A stretch of DNA of 15,004 bases from an uncultured Erysipelotrichaceae bacterium (lineage in GTDB: Bacteria > Bacillota_I > Bacilli_A > Erysipelotrichales > Coprobacillaceae), in NCBI GenBank assembly GCA_900538465.1, contig UPXV01000045.1, positions 1 to 15,004 of the forward strand, given 5' to 3'. The notes under the pieces are model-generated. The model saw nothing but the letters and a program-made list of their open reading frames with translations. It was not told the origin of the DNA and made no database searches. Numbering within the stretch: position 1 is the stretch's first letter; every line of letters begins with the position of its first letter. Shown here one piece after another: positions 6,468-13,949 of the stretch. A program made the position numbers and the translations under genes.

Positions 6468-7235
6468 TTACTTATTCTTATTTTCATAGGATGCCATCAA
6501 AATATCTATAGCTTGTGCAACAGAATCAACCAAATGATCTGCTGATTTTTTGACAACTTCTGGTGAATGGTGGAATGTAAAAGCTTCATCAACAACCTCT
6601 AACATAGGCAAATCATTATAAGAATCACCAATTCCACCCATCAGATCAATATGATCTTTTTGGATAAAATTTTGAATAGCCAATCCTTTTGAACATCCCT
6701 TAGAAACCACATCAACATAACGAATATTTTGATAAGCATCAACAAAGTCACCATATTTTTCTTGAATCCTTTGACAAACTTGAAATGCTTTTTCTTCATT
6801 ATCCGTTTCTAATGATAGCCCATATAGCTCATCACCAATAATTTCATCTGGCGAAGAAATAATATCTTGTTTGATAGGCATAGGAATCAATCCATGGAAT
6901 GAATATATCTTTTGGTTGGCTTGAACCGCAACCCGACAAACATCTTTAAAATCTTCATAAATATGATTTAAGACTTCTCTAGATAAACATTTTTCATCTA
7001 TAACTTGAAGATCTCTATCCAAGATAACAGCTCCACTACTGACAATATAAAAATCAAAATGAATTCTTTCTTTCACAGGTTCACGAATCCCTATCAATGG
7101 TCTTCCTGTACAAATTCCAAATAAGTGACCTGCATCTTGAAATCTCGAAATAGCTTTTATATCCTCTTCTTTAAATTCAAAACCCTCTTTATCAAAAAAT
7201 AATGTTCCATCAAAATCACTTGCTAAAGCTATCAT
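6468..7235 (-). CDS. Cof-type HAD phosphatase
   Basis: Haloacid dehalogenase-fold phosphatase of the Cof / class IIB type, probably acting on a small phosphorylated metabolite. Motif I is DFDGTL (Asp7 nucleophile, Asp9), motif II is the T of CTGRP (Thr43), motif III Lys is in SKGCSKGLA (Lys183) and motif IV is GGIGDSYNDLPML (Asp204, Asp208). The long cap between motifs II and III fits type IIB. The 255 residues are full length. AGGAGGG lies 7 nt before the ATG. It starts 54 bp after the sirtuin gene with no terminator in the gap, so it may be in the same transcript, followed by the acetyltransferase. Substrate cannot be told from sequence. Confidence 0.9.
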   Translation of the reverse strand: MIALASDFDGTLFFDKEGFEFKEEDIKAISRFQDAGHLFGICTGRPLIGIREPVKERIHFDFYIVSSGAVILDRDLQVIDEKCLSREVLNHIYEDFKDVCRVAVQANQKIYSFHGLIPMPIKQDIISSPDEIIGDELYGLSLETDNEEKAFQVCQRIQEKYGDFVDAYQNIRYVDVVSKGCSKGLAIQNFIQKDHIDLMGGIGDSYNDLPMLEVVDEAFTFHHSPEVVKKSADHLVDSVAQAIDILMASYENKNK

Positions 7236-7289
7236 AATTCACCCTCCTCTTGTTTAGTTTACAATGTTTTATGAGGAAATGAAAGTTTT

Positions 7290-8123
7290 TTATGATTTGA
7301 TTTGTTGAAGAACCTGTTGAATATCTTCATTGATAATGAATGATTGTGATTGAATAGATGTTGGAATCTCTTCTTTTTCTTGATTGATACAAACATAAAT
7401 GGCTTTTTGATTTTGATAAGTCAATTGCCAAAAAGGATATTTAATGATACCGGGTGTATGAAAACCAACCCCCAATTCTAAATAGACTATAGAAGAAAAA
7501 CGATGTTTTTCAATGAATTGTTGATAACGTTTTAATCCTTGATGCCAGCCTTCATCCTCAACAAATGTTTCATCACAACGTAAATTCATCGTCAATGGTT
7601 TTCCACAATGAGGACAATATGGAATCAATAATGTTGGAATTTTCATATCTTTTTGTTGAATAATCATTTCTCTAACATATTTTTCATTATCATAAGTGCG
7701 TTGAAGACAAGGACCACTACATTGCCACAATCCATAATCACCTTGCATATAAAACAATCTTTGTTTATCAAAACCCGATAATTGAAATTGATGATCGACA
7801 TTTGTTGTGATAACAAAATAATCTTTCTCTTTGACAATCTCTAATAAATCTAAATAGACTTCTCTAATAGGTTGATCATAACGATTATAATAAATATGTC
7901 GGCTCCAATATGCCCAATATTCTTCCAATGTTTCAAATGGATAAAAACCTGCACTATACATATCTGTAAAATGATATTTTTCAATGAAATCAGCAAAATA
8001 TTGATGGAATCTTTTCCCTGTATAACTTAAACCAGCTGCGCTAGAAAGTCCTGCTCCTGCTCCAATGACAATGGCATCAGCTTCTTGAATTATTTTTTTT
8101 AATTGAAAAATGTTATTGTTCAT
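7290..8123 (-). CDS. SirTM-type sirtuin (Sir2-fold protein ADP-ribosyltransferase)
   Basis: NAD-binding Sir2-fold protein of the class M (SirTM) group, whose studied members ADP-ribosylate proteins rather than deacetylate them. The NAD loop is GAGAGLSSAAGLSYTG (21-36). TTNVDHQF (106-113) gives Asn108 and Asp110. Where classical sirtuins have the catalytic His in their HG motif, this has Gln127 in FYMQGDYG, as reported for SirTMs. Four Cys (C135, C139, C170, C173) form the zinc site. The 277 residues are full length. Its ATG lies inside the end of the macrodomain gene (11-nt overlap) with AGGAGAA as ribosome site, so translation is coupled. Pairing with a macrodomain is the family hallmark. 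The usual target, a GcvH-like lipoyl carrier, is not encoded nearby. A conventional deacetylase is the less likely alternative. Confidence 0.88.
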   Translation of the reverse strand: MNNNIFQLKKIIQEADAIVIGAGAGLSSAAGLSYTGKRFHQYFADFIEKYHFTDMYSAGFYPFETLEEYWAYWSRHIYYNRYDQPIREVYLDLLEIVKEKDYFVITTNVDHQFQLSGFDKQRLFYMQGDYGLWQCSGPCLQRTYDNEKYVREMIIQQKDMKIPTLLIPYCPHCGKPLTMNLRCDETFVEDEGWHQGLKRYQQFIEKHRFSSIVYLELGVGFHTPGIIKYPFWQLTYQNQKAIYVCINQEKEEIPTSIQSQSFIINEDIQQVLQQIKS

Positions 8124-8895
8124 ATTCTTCTCCTAATAATTGTTGATATATTTGTAGATCTTGATCTTTAAAAACATTAAAAATAATATCTATTTGATGA
8201 TTTTTTAAAAACTTATCAATCTCTTCAATAGCAATTCTCGCAGCAAGCCTTGGTGGGAAATGAAATTCACCAGTTGATAAACAACAAAAAGCAACTGTTT
8301 GAAGATGGTATTGCTGGGATAATTGTAAACATTTTTGATAACATTGTCTTAAAAGCTGACAATCTTCCATTGTGACAGAGTGCTCTATAATAGGTCCAAC
8401 TGTATGAATAATATATTGGCTTGCAAGATTATAAGCAGGTGTTATGATAGCTTCTCCCGTTTGAAGATGACAACCTCTTTCTTCCATGATTTGATGACAT
8501 TTTAATCTTAATTGGATGCCTGCAAAACTATGAATTGCATTATCTATACATCCATGACATGGAATAAAACATCCTAACATTTGACAATTCGCTGCATTGA
8601 CAATCGCATCGACTTGTAATTGTGTTATATCTCCTTGATACAAATAAATATGTTTTCTTATTAAAGTCATATCATGAATTGTAACAAGTTTTTTATGATG
8701 TAATTCTTCTTGTAAATAATCATCTTGGATTTTTAAAAAAGCATCACTTATAGGATAAGGTGGTCGTACATTCATCAGTGAACGTAAAAGTCTTTTTTTC
8801 TCAAGATATAAGTTGGGTACGTCGATATGATAAGACTTTGGATATTCGTCAAGGAGTGCATTTATTAAAAAATCTAATCGTTCTAACTGCGTCAT
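8113..8895 (-). CDS. zinc-type macrodomain ADP-ribosyl hydrolase
   Basis: Protein of the SirTM-linked macrodomain group, expected to remove ADP-ribose that the adjacent sirtuin adds. Residues 83-255 are the macrodomain: YQGDITQLQVDAIVNAANCQ (86-105), then LGCFIPCHGCIDNAIH (107-122) with the Cys109, His114, Cys116 set that binds zinc in this subgroup, GEAIITPAYNL, YIIHTVGP and CCLSTGEFHFP. Residues 1-80 are a helical extension also found in this subgroup. The 260 residues fit. AAGGA lies 5 nt before the ATG. A promoter with -35 TTTACA and -10 TATTAT, 16 bp apart, precedes it. It is first in a run that includes the sirtuin, HAD phosphatase and acetyltransferase, and faces a divergent HxlR regulator. 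Confidence 0.9.
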   Translation of the reverse strand: MTQLERLDFLINALLDEYPKSYHIDVPNLYLEKKRLLRSLMNVRPPYPISDAFLKIQDDYLQEELHHKKLVTIHDMTLIRKHIYLYQGDITQLQVDAIVNAANCQMLGCFIPCHGCIDNAIHSFAGIQLRLKCHQIMEERGCHLQTGEAIITPAYNLASQYIIHTVGPIIEHSVTMEDCQLLRQCYQKCLQLSQQYHLQTVAFCCLSTGEFHFPPRLAARIAIEEIDKFLKNHQIDIIFNVFKDQDLQIYQQLLGEEYEQ

Positions 8896-8934
8896 ATTAA
8901 TCCTTCTTTCTTGTATCTATACCATTCTAAGTAT

Positions 8935-8962
8935 ATAATAGGCATATAGGGAAAATTGTAAA
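8935..8962 (-). promoter_or_regulatory. candidate promoter of the macrodomain-sirtuin run
   Basis: On the minus strand TTTACA (8957-8962) and TATTAT (8935-8940) are separated by 16 bp; each differs from the vegetative consensus by one base. The predicted start near 8928 gives a leader of about 32 nt. The inverted repeat at 8968-8983 begins 5 bp upstream of the -35. Confidence 0.55.
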
Positions 8963-8967
8963 GTAGG

Positions 8968-8983
8968 TACAAATAAGTTTGTA
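8968..8983. promoter_or_regulatory. inverted-repeat operator candidate between macrodomain gene and hxlR
   Basis: TACAAA-TAAG-TTTGTA is a perfect 6-bp inverted repeat in the 120-bp divergent region. It lies next to the -35 of the macrodomain promoter and 33 bp upstream of the hxlR start. HxlR-family dimers bind short inverted repeats close to their own gene, so this is the best operator candidate. Binding is inferred. Confidence 0.45.
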
Positions 8984-9015
8984 AGTATATAAAAGATACT
9001 AAAGGAGGTATAACA

Positions 9016-9336
9016 ATGCCAAAACAATTACCAGCATGTCCTGTAGAAACAACTTTATTACTTATAAGTAATCGTTGGAAGGTTTTTATTATTCGTGATC
9101 TTTTATCAGGGACAAAGAGATTTGGAGAATTAAAGAAATCTATTGGAACAATTTCACAAAAAGTTTTAACTGCCAATTTACGTGATATGGAAGCTGATGG
9201 TTTGGTTCATCGTGTTGTTTATCCAGAAGTTCCACCAAGAGTTGAATATTCATTAACAGATTTAGGAATGAGTTTAAAACCGATATTGGATGCAATGTAT
9301 GTATGGGGTGAACACTTTAAAAATCATGAGGTATAG
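9016..9336 (+). CDS. HxlR-family transcriptional regulator
   Basis: Small winged-helix DNA-binding protein of 106 residues, the usual HxlR length. The N-terminal signature CPVETTLLLISNRWK (8-22) holds the conserved Cys8 that senses oxidants or electrophiles in studied members. The recognition helix lies around ISQKVLTANLRDMEADGLV (47-65) and the wing around VEYSLTDLG. The start is fixed by AAAGGAGG (9001-9008) 7 nt before the ATG. It is divergent from the macrodomain-sirtuin run and shares its upstream region, so it probably controls that run, itself, or both. No clear sigma-A promoter for it was found on the plus strand. It is convergent with the aldo/keto reductase gene and both end at a shared terminator. 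Confidence 0.9.
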   Translation: MPKQLPACPVETTLLLISNRWKVFIIRDLLSGTKRFGELKKSIGTISQKVLTANLRDMEADGLVHRVVYPEVPPRVEYSLTDLGMSLKPILDAMYVWGEHFKNHEV

Positions 9337-9364
9337 TGACTTTTTAAAGACCATATGAAGAGTA

Positions 9365-9406
9365 AAAAAGATTCAAAACTGTCTTTAAACAGCATTGAAT
9401 CTTTTT
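9365..9406. terminator. bidirectional terminator between hxlR and aldo/keto reductase
   Basis: AAAAAGATTCAA (9365-9376) and TTGAATCTTTTT (9395-9406) pair perfectly over 12 bp. An inner CTGT/ACAG stem (9379-9382 with 9389-9392) closes a 6-nt loop. T-runs follow on each strand, so it can stop transcription from hxlR (plus) and from the reductase gene (minus, stop at 9412). Confidence 0.88.
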
Positions 9407-9411
9407 CATTT

Positions 9412-10536
9412 TTATTTTTCAAAATGTTTAGCGACATCTTGTAAGTATTCAATAATAGGTAAATGTTGAGGACAAACACCCTCACATTGTCCACATCCAA
9501 TACACTCACTGGCTTTTCCAAATGTTTTGGTAAGGTTGTTATAGTATTCCCCTTGAGGTGTCCAGCCTTTTTCTTCAACTTCTTGTAAATCAGCATTATA
9601 TAATGAAAAATATTTAGGAATCGCAATTTTCATAGGACAACCATCAACACAATAAGCACAACCTGTACAAGGAACGGTAATGGTTGAATTGATGATATTG
9701 ACAGCCTTTTGAATTAATTTGTATTCTTCATCATTAAGAGGTTTCAAATCACTCATATAACTTGTATTGTCTAACAATTGTTCCATATGACTCATACCGC
9801 TTAAGACCATCATGACATTATCTAAACTTGCCGCAAAACGAATAGCCCATGAAGGGATAGACATATCTGGATGATAATCTTTAAACATGTCTTCAACTTG
9901 TTCAGGCACTTTGGCCAATGTTCCACCTTTCACTGGTTCCATTACAATAACTGGTTTGTTATGGCGACAAGCCACTTCATAACATTTTCGAGATTGAACA
10001 CCTTCACTTTCCCAATCTAAATAATTAATTTGTAATTGAACGAATTCAAATTCTGGATGTTCAGTTAAAACTTGATCTAATAATTCTGGTCCATCATGAA
10101 ATGAAAAACCAATTGTTTTGACTAATCCTTGTTTCTTTTTCTCTATGATCCAATCAAAACATTCTAATTTGTTATAAACTTCAATACTATGTGTATTGAT
10201 ATCATGTAATAAATAATAGTCAAAATAATCAACACCTGTTTTCGCTAATTGTTCATTAAAAATACGATCACGATCTTCTTTGGTTTCAATAAATCCAGAA
10301 TGAAGTTTAGTTGCGAGCGTGTATTGATCTCTTGGATATCTTTCAACCAAAGCTTTCTTAGCCGCATTTTCACTTTCAAAGCCACAATACATCCAGGCTG
10401 TATCAAAATAAGTAAAACCTCTTTCTATAAAAGTATCAACCATTCTTTTTGTTTGTTCAATATCAATTTTTGCTGGATCATTAGCATCCAATGATGGTAA
10501 ACGCATTAATCCAAATCCTAATTTTTTTGTATTCAT
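9412..10536 (-). CDS. aldo/keto reductase with C-terminal 4Fe-4S domain
   Basis: A 374-residue fusion of an aldo/keto reductase barrel and a ferredoxin-like tail. The barrel carries the AKR tetrad: Asp45 and Tyr50 in FDTAWMYCG, Lys77 in ATKLHSG, His111 in LLHDIN. The tail has two cysteine sets: C290-x2-C293-x2-C296-x3-C300-P and C345-x2-C348-x2-C351-x3-C355-P, each able to hold a 4Fe-4S cluster. Such Fe-S AKRs are widespread in anaerobic Firmicutes, with electron donors and substrates largely unknown. AGGGAGGAAG lies before the ATG, and a candidate promoter (TTGATT, 17 bp, TATATA) lies upstream, so it may be transcribed alone as well as with the upstream patB gene. Confidence 0.92.
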   Translation of the reverse strand: MNTKKLGFGLMRLPSLDANDPAKIDIEQTKRMVDTFIERGFTYFDTAWMYCGFESENAAKKALVERYPRDQYTLATKLHSGFIETKEDRDRIFNEQLAKTGVDYFDYYLLHDINTHSIEVYNKLECFDWIIEKKKQGLVKTIGFSFHDGPELLDQVLTEHPEFEFVQLQINYLDWESEGVQSRKCYEVACRHNKPVIVMEPVKGGTLAKVPEQVEDMFKDYHPDMSIPSWAIRFAASLDNVMMVLSGMSHMEQLLDNTSYMSDLKPLNDEEYKLIQKAVNIINSTITVPCTGCAYCVDGCPMKIAIPKYFSLYNADLQEVEEKGWTPQGEYYNNLTKTFGKASECIGCGQCEGVCPQHLPIIEYLQDVAKHFEK

Positions 10537-10559
10537 ATTTCTTCCTCCCTATATAAAAT

Positions 10560-10588
10560 TATATAACTTTTAACATTTTTAAAATCAA
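10560..10588 (-). promoter_or_regulatory. candidate promoter of the aldo/keto reductase gene
   Basis: On the minus strand TTGATT (10583-10588) and TATATA (10560-10565) lie 17 bp apart; a TATAAT overlaps it at 10558-10563 with a 19-bp gap. The leader would be about 16 nt, ending in a strong ribosome site. The 87-bp gap is otherwise AT-rich with no strong terminator. Confidence 0.45.
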
Positions 10589-10623
10589 GATATTTTTTTA
10601 TTTTTATATAAATATTTTTCTAT

Positions 10624-11781
10624 TCACATATGAACAATGCCACTTTTTAAACGTTGCAAGCCATCTTTTAATCTTTCTAATGGACAAGCCACATTCATTC
10701 TGACAAATGTTTTCCCATTTTCACCATATTCATAACCATCCGATAAATAAAGTCCTGTTGTTTTTCTTAAATATTCAACAAAGGCAACACTATCATCACA
10801 TATCTTAGAACAATCTATCCATAAAAGATAAGTAGCTTGACTTTTAATAACATGCAACATAGGAAGATTGTCTTGAATATATTGATAACTATATTGTTTG
10901 TTATTTTCAATATAGACATTTAAATCATTTAACCATTTTTTACCTTGATAAAAAGCAGTGATTGCAGCCGTTATCGCAAAGCTATTCGGTTCAGCAACTT
11001 CATCTGTATTAATTCCTCGATTCACTTTATGACGTAACTCTTCATTAGCCACAACAATACATGCTGTTTGTAATCCTGCTAAATTAAAAGCTTTTGTTGG
11101 TGCAATACATGTAATACTATTCATTAAATTGGTTTTTGAAACACTTGCAAAAGGAATATAGTTTTCATTTGGTGATACAATATCACAATGGATTTCATCT
11201 GAGACAACCAAAACATGATACTTCGCACACATTTCACCAATTCTCTTTAATGTTTCTCTATCCCATATTTTGCCAATCGGATTATGGGGATTACAAAGAA
11301 TCATCATTGTTGTTTGTGGTAAAGCAAGTTTTCTTTCTAAATCTTCAAAATCAATAGAGTATTGATGCCCATCATATATCAAATCATTGGATAAGACATG
11401 CCTTTCATTATTGATAATAGAATTATAGAAAATATTATAGACAGGAGATTGAATCAAAACATTCTCTCCTACTGTTGTCATCTTTCTAACAATTGAAGAA
11501 ATTGCTGGTACAACACCTGTACAAAACATCATCCATTTTTTATCCATCATAAAATCATGTCTTGTTTTCCACCAATGAACAATACTTTCAAAAAACTCAT
11601 CAGGCACTAGATTATAACCAAATATTTTATGATCAACACGTTGATGCAAAGCTTCTACAATTTCTGGGGCAGTTTCAAAATCCATATCAGCAACCCACAT
11701 TGGTAATTCTGTCTTTTGAACATCCCATTTTAACGAACATGTATCAAAACGATTGGTCATCTTTGAAAAATCATAAGTCAT
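10624..11781 (-). CDS. patB: PatB/MalY-type PLP-dependent C-S lyase
   Basis: Fold type I PLP enzyme, 385 residues, of the MalY/PatB class that cleaves C-S bonds (cystathionine or cysteine conjugates) and is often called an aminotransferase. Visible marks are PMWVADMDF (27-35), typical of the family N-terminus, NPHNPIGKIW (164-173), SDEIHCD with Asp195, and the PLP Lys230 in APTKAFNLAGLQ. I chose the ATG at 11781 because GGAGG lies 6-8 nt upstream; an in-frame ATG at 11808 would bury that site and overlap the DUF3737 gene. The ribosome site overlaps the TAG stop of DUF3737, so the two are co-transcribed. It could act on cystathionine, cysteine or S-conjugates; the sequence does not decide. Confidence 0.88.
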   Translation of the reverse strand: MTYDFSKMTNRFDTCSLKWDVQKTELPMWVADMDFETAPEIVEALHQRVDHKIFGYNLVPDEFFESIVHWWKTRHDFMMDKKWMMFCTGVVPAISSIVRKMTTVGENVLIQSPVYNIFYNSIINNERHVLSNDLIYDGHQYSIDFEDLERKLALPQTTMMILCNPHNPIGKIWDRETLKRIGEMCAKYHVLVVSDEIHCDIVSPNENYIPFASVSKTNLMNSITCIAPTKAFNLAGLQTACIVVANEELRHKVNRGINTDEVAEPNSFAITAAITAFYQGKKWLNDLNVYIENNKQYSYQYIQDNLPMLHVIKSQATYLLWIDCSKICDDSVAFVEYLRKTTGLYLSDGYEYGENGKTFVRMNVACPLERLKDGLQRLKSGIVHM

Positions 11782-11792
11782 TGTTTTGCCTC

Positions 11793-12677
11793 CTAACACC
11801 ATACACATTCTTCACTTTTTTGATATGAGTCTTTTGATTCTTCGATAAGAATTTGTGTTTGTTGTGGATTGACTTTTTCTTTATCCATAATCACTTCACC
11901 TATACTCTTGGCTTTGATTGTTCCTGAAATAGGATTCATTACACTATCAATATGTGAAACAACCTCAGCATCAATATGACGACAATATTCAAAAGCTAAC
12001 GTTGTATTGATCAGCTTACAGTTAATCAACTTCACATTTTCCATATAACATAATCCTTGCAAACTCTCAATTGTGCAATTGACAAATGTTATATTTTGAC
12101 TATTCCAAGCCAAATATTCACCAATAATGATTGAATCATAAACCGTCACATTTTCACAATTCCAAAAAGCGTCTTTAGAAATCAGTTTTGAATGATGAAC
12201 CTCTATATTCTTACCACCATCAAAACAATAATTTCCTGTTAAATGCAAATCATGAATCACAATATCTTCACTATTCATCCCAAAATAATCACCTCTTGCT
12301 TGAACATGATGAATTTGAATATGTTGACAATTCCAAAATGATTCTAAAGCATGAGGCATATCAACATTTTGAAGATGAATATGACTTGATCTTCTAAAAG
12401 TCTTTGGAGCTTCAATAATGGTATCCATCATTTCTATATGATGGGTATACCAAATTCCAGAACGTGCTGTTTCTAGTAATGTTGATTGAGTCACTTTTAC
12501 ATCATGACAATACCATAAAGGATATTTCCATTTGAAAATACTTTGATCAATTTCTAAATGTGAACTTTCTTTTAATGGCGATTCCCCATCTGCAAAAATA
12601 GAATCTTCTATTCTAACATTATCACTTTGAAAAAGAGCTCTTTCACCAGTTAAATATTGTTGTTTGATTAACTTCAT
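11793..12677 (-). CDS. DUF3737 right-handed beta-helix protein
   Basis: About 294 residues made of repeating short strands with alternating hydrophobic residues (for example DVKVTQSTLLETARSG, ENVTVYDSIII, QNITFVNCTIES, ENVKLINCKLIN), the pattern of a right-handed parallel beta-helix. The N-terminal LTGERALFQSDNVRIEDSIFADGESPLKE region is the DUF3737 signature. The role of the family is not known to me. No signal peptide is seen. I prefer the ATG at 12677 because GGAGG (12685-12689) is 7 nt away; the ATG at 12683 is only 1 nt from it but would overlap the lipoprotein stop as ATGA. It sits in the redox-type operon between the lipoprotein and patB. Confidence 0.85.
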   Translation of the reverse strand: MKLIKQQYLTGERALFQSDNVRIEDSIFADGESPLKESSHLEIDQSIFKWKYPLWYCHDVKVTQSTLLETARSGIWYTHHIEMMDTIIEAPKTFRRSSHIHLQNVDMPHALESFWNCQHIQIHHVQARGDYFGMNSEDIVIHDLHLTGNYCFDGGKNIEVHHSKLISKDAFWNCENVTVYDSIIIGEYLAWNSQNITFVNCTIESLQGLCYMENVKLINCKLINTTLAFEYCRHIDAEVVSHIDSVMNPISGTIKAKSIGEVIMDKEKVNPQQTQILIEESKDSYQKSEECVWC

Positions 12678-12679
12678 TT

Positions 12680-13150
12680 TCATTCCTCCATTTTTTTATT
12701 TTCTAATCTTATCACAATATCTTTTTGTCCTAATGCTTTTTTGAGTTGTTCACTTTGATGAACATATCCCATTTTTGTATAAGCATAAGATGTTTGAAAA
12801 TCTTCATAAAACAATACCAGACAATTGTCTTGAAACAACATCAAATCACCTGCATGAATTTGATTGACTTTTTCTTCATCTGTTGTAAAAGAAGTTTTTA
12901 AATCAATGTATTTTTCATTGTTATGCAAATCTTGCATTGTTATGGTCATAGGTAATTGACTTATAAATTCTTTAACAGTTTGATTATCAAAGAGTGTGAC
13001 ATCAAATGAGTGTTGATTGATTATCAATTGCATATTGTGTTTCATCTCACTTTCTTTTTGAACAGAATCATACTGTGTTTCCTTTTGACATCCTGCAAAA
13101 AGAAACAATATCATCAAAAAAATGATTTTAAACTGTTTTTCCCATTTCAT
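12680..13150 (-). CDS. lipoprotein with cyclophilin-like domain
   Basis: 156 residues. The N-terminus (MKWEKQFKIIFLMILFLFAGC) is a lipoprotein signal with lipidated Cys21; Phe at the -3 position is slightly off the usual Leu. After a linker, residues 39-151 follow the pattern of the small bacterial cyclophilin-like fold (MQLIINQHSFDVTLFDNQTV, FTTDEEKVNQIHAGDLMLF, CLVLFYEDFQTSYAYTKMGYV). This fold lacks the known prolyl isomerase residues in many members, so catalysis is not assured. Its start overlaps the end of the flavoprotein gene by 23 nt, and only a weak AAAGAAAG precedes the ATG, which suggests coupling. Related small proteins often lie beside flavodoxin-like and AKR genes in gut Firmicutes (known pattern, recalled, not computed). 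Confidence 0.75.
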   Translation of the reverse strand: MKWEKQFKIIFLMILFLFAGCQKETQYDSVQKESEMKHNMQLIINQHSFDVTLFDNQTVKEFISQLPMTITMQDLHNNEKYIDLKTSFTTDEEKVNQIHAGDLMLFQDNCLVLFYEDFQTSYAYTKMGYVHQSEQLKKALGQKDIVIRLENKKMEE

Positions 13151-13673
13151 AAGCTTTCTTTAATAAATCTTGATGATTGACAATATCACCATATTGATCA
13201 ACACCAACACCTTTTATTACACCTTTTAATTCTGTCTTTTCAAAACATTCTATCCAACCTTCTAAACCTTTGATAGCTCCATCCATTGAAGACTCATCTT
13301 CATCAGCTGAAGTTGTCAATAAATAAATATCTCTAAATTGATAATCATCAACAAACAATGGATTTGTTCTATCTAATAAAGTTTTCATTTGACCACTCAT
13401 TTCATAAAAATAAATAGGTGTAGCAAAAACAATCACATCTGCCTTTTTCATCTTTTCAATAATCATAAAAACATCATCCTCAATAAGACATGGTTTATGT
13501 TTTTGACAAAGTAAACATCCTTTACAAAATTCAATTTTTTTATCAACAAGAGAAACCATTTTTGCATCATGTCCAGCCTCTTTTACTCCTTTCATAAAAG
13601 CTTGAGCTAAACCATCTGAATTTCCATTCTTTCTTAAACTTGTTGAAATCATCAAAACATTCTTTTTATTCAT
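13128..13673 (-). CDS. Fe-S flavoprotein / NADPH-dependent FMN reductase-like
   Basis: 181-residue flavodoxin-fold protein. The FMN phosphate loop is STSLRKNGNSD (10-20), and ATPIYFYEMSGQMKTLLDRT (85-104) is the usual flavin-site helix. Cys50, Cys53, Cys56 and Cys62 (Cx2Cx2Cx5C) match the compact cluster motif of archaeal-type iron-sulfur flavoproteins (Isf), so it may carry a 4Fe-4S cluster as well as FMN. Role would be electron transfer or reduction of an unknown acceptor. The start overlaps the preceding small gene by 8 nt and the end overlaps the lipoprotein gene by 23 nt. A cluster-free NAD(P)H oxidoreductase is possible, but the Cys spacing argues against it. Confidence 0.87.
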   Translation of the reverse strand: MNKKNVLMISTSLRKNGNSDGLAQAFMKGVKEAGHDAKMVSLVDKKIEFCKGCLLCQKHKPCLIEDDVFMIIEKMKKADVIVFATPIYFYEMSGQMKTLLDRTNPLFVDDYQFRDIYLLTTSADEDESSMDGAIKGLEGWIECFEKTELKGVIKGVGVDQYGDIVNHQDLLKKAYEMGKTV

Positions 13674-13902
13674 TTTCTTTTCTCCCTTCTTTTTTCAATT
13701 GATAAATAAGATAATCTAAACAATCTATTTGTTTTTGAGTGTTATGTAAGTTTTCTAATAAAAAACATTTTTGTCTTTTTAACAAGATAATTTGTTTTTG
13801 ATAATCATGATATTTTAAACATTTCATATAGTCTTCTATCATTTCATCTTGACAGCCAGCATCTTTTAAACATATCTCAATATTCTTCTTTCTCTTTTCC
13901 AT
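13666..13902 (-). CDS. small Cys-rich coiled protein, unknown function
   Basis: 78 residues, charged and helical, with five Cys (11, 17, 28, 46, 61) and a likely coiled helix in the second half (LLKRQKCFLLENLHNTQKQIDCLDYLIYQLKK). The tail resembles the C-terminal helical part of MerR-type regulators, but no DNA-binding domain is present. I do not assign a function. GAGGAGGAG precedes the ATG, and a promoter (TTGATA, 17 bp, TACAAT) lies just upstream. It is first in the run that continues with the Fe-S flavoprotein (8-nt overlap), lipoprotein and DUF3737. A thiol sensor, adaptor or redox partner are guesses from Cys content and context. Confidence 0.7.
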   Translation of the reverse strand: MEKRKKNIEICLKDAGCQDEMIEDYMKCLKYHDYQKQIILLKRQKCFLLENLHNTQKQIDCLDYLIYQLKKEGRKENE

Positions 13903-13920
13903 AACTCCTCCTCATAAACT

Positions 13921-13949
13921 ATTGTAATTATGTACAGTCAAAATATCAA
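13921..13949 (-). promoter_or_regulatory. promoter of the small-protein / Fe-S flavoprotein operon
   Basis: On the minus strand TTGATA (13944-13949) and TACAAT (13921-13926) are 17 bp apart. The start near 13914 leaves a leader of only about 11 nt that is mostly ribosome site. The -35 lies inside the first copy of the ATATCAAATA repeat (13943-13952), so a regulator bound there would touch this promoter. Confidence 0.55.

Noticed and set aside
7236..7289. Possible promoter before the HAD phosphatase gene
   Set aside because: The only pair at 17-bp spacing (TTTCAT, TAAACT) is too far from consensus. Readthrough from the sirtuin gene is simpler.
8986..9000. TATATA and GATACT as -10 of hxlR
   Set aside because: Neither has a recognisable -35 at 16-18 bp. 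The hxlR promoter stays open.
8892..9176. Minus-strand open frame of 94 codons across the hxlR start
   Set aside because: It is antisense to hxlR and covers its promoter region. It has no good ribosome site, its protein matches nothing, and the opposite strand has a clear family signature.
9324..9626. Minus-strand open frame of 100 codons inside the aldo/keto reductase end
   Set aside because: It overlaps the Fe-S domain of the reductase out of frame and runs through the terminator. It is low-complexity and Leu/Lys/Phe rich, typical of AT-rich shadow frames.
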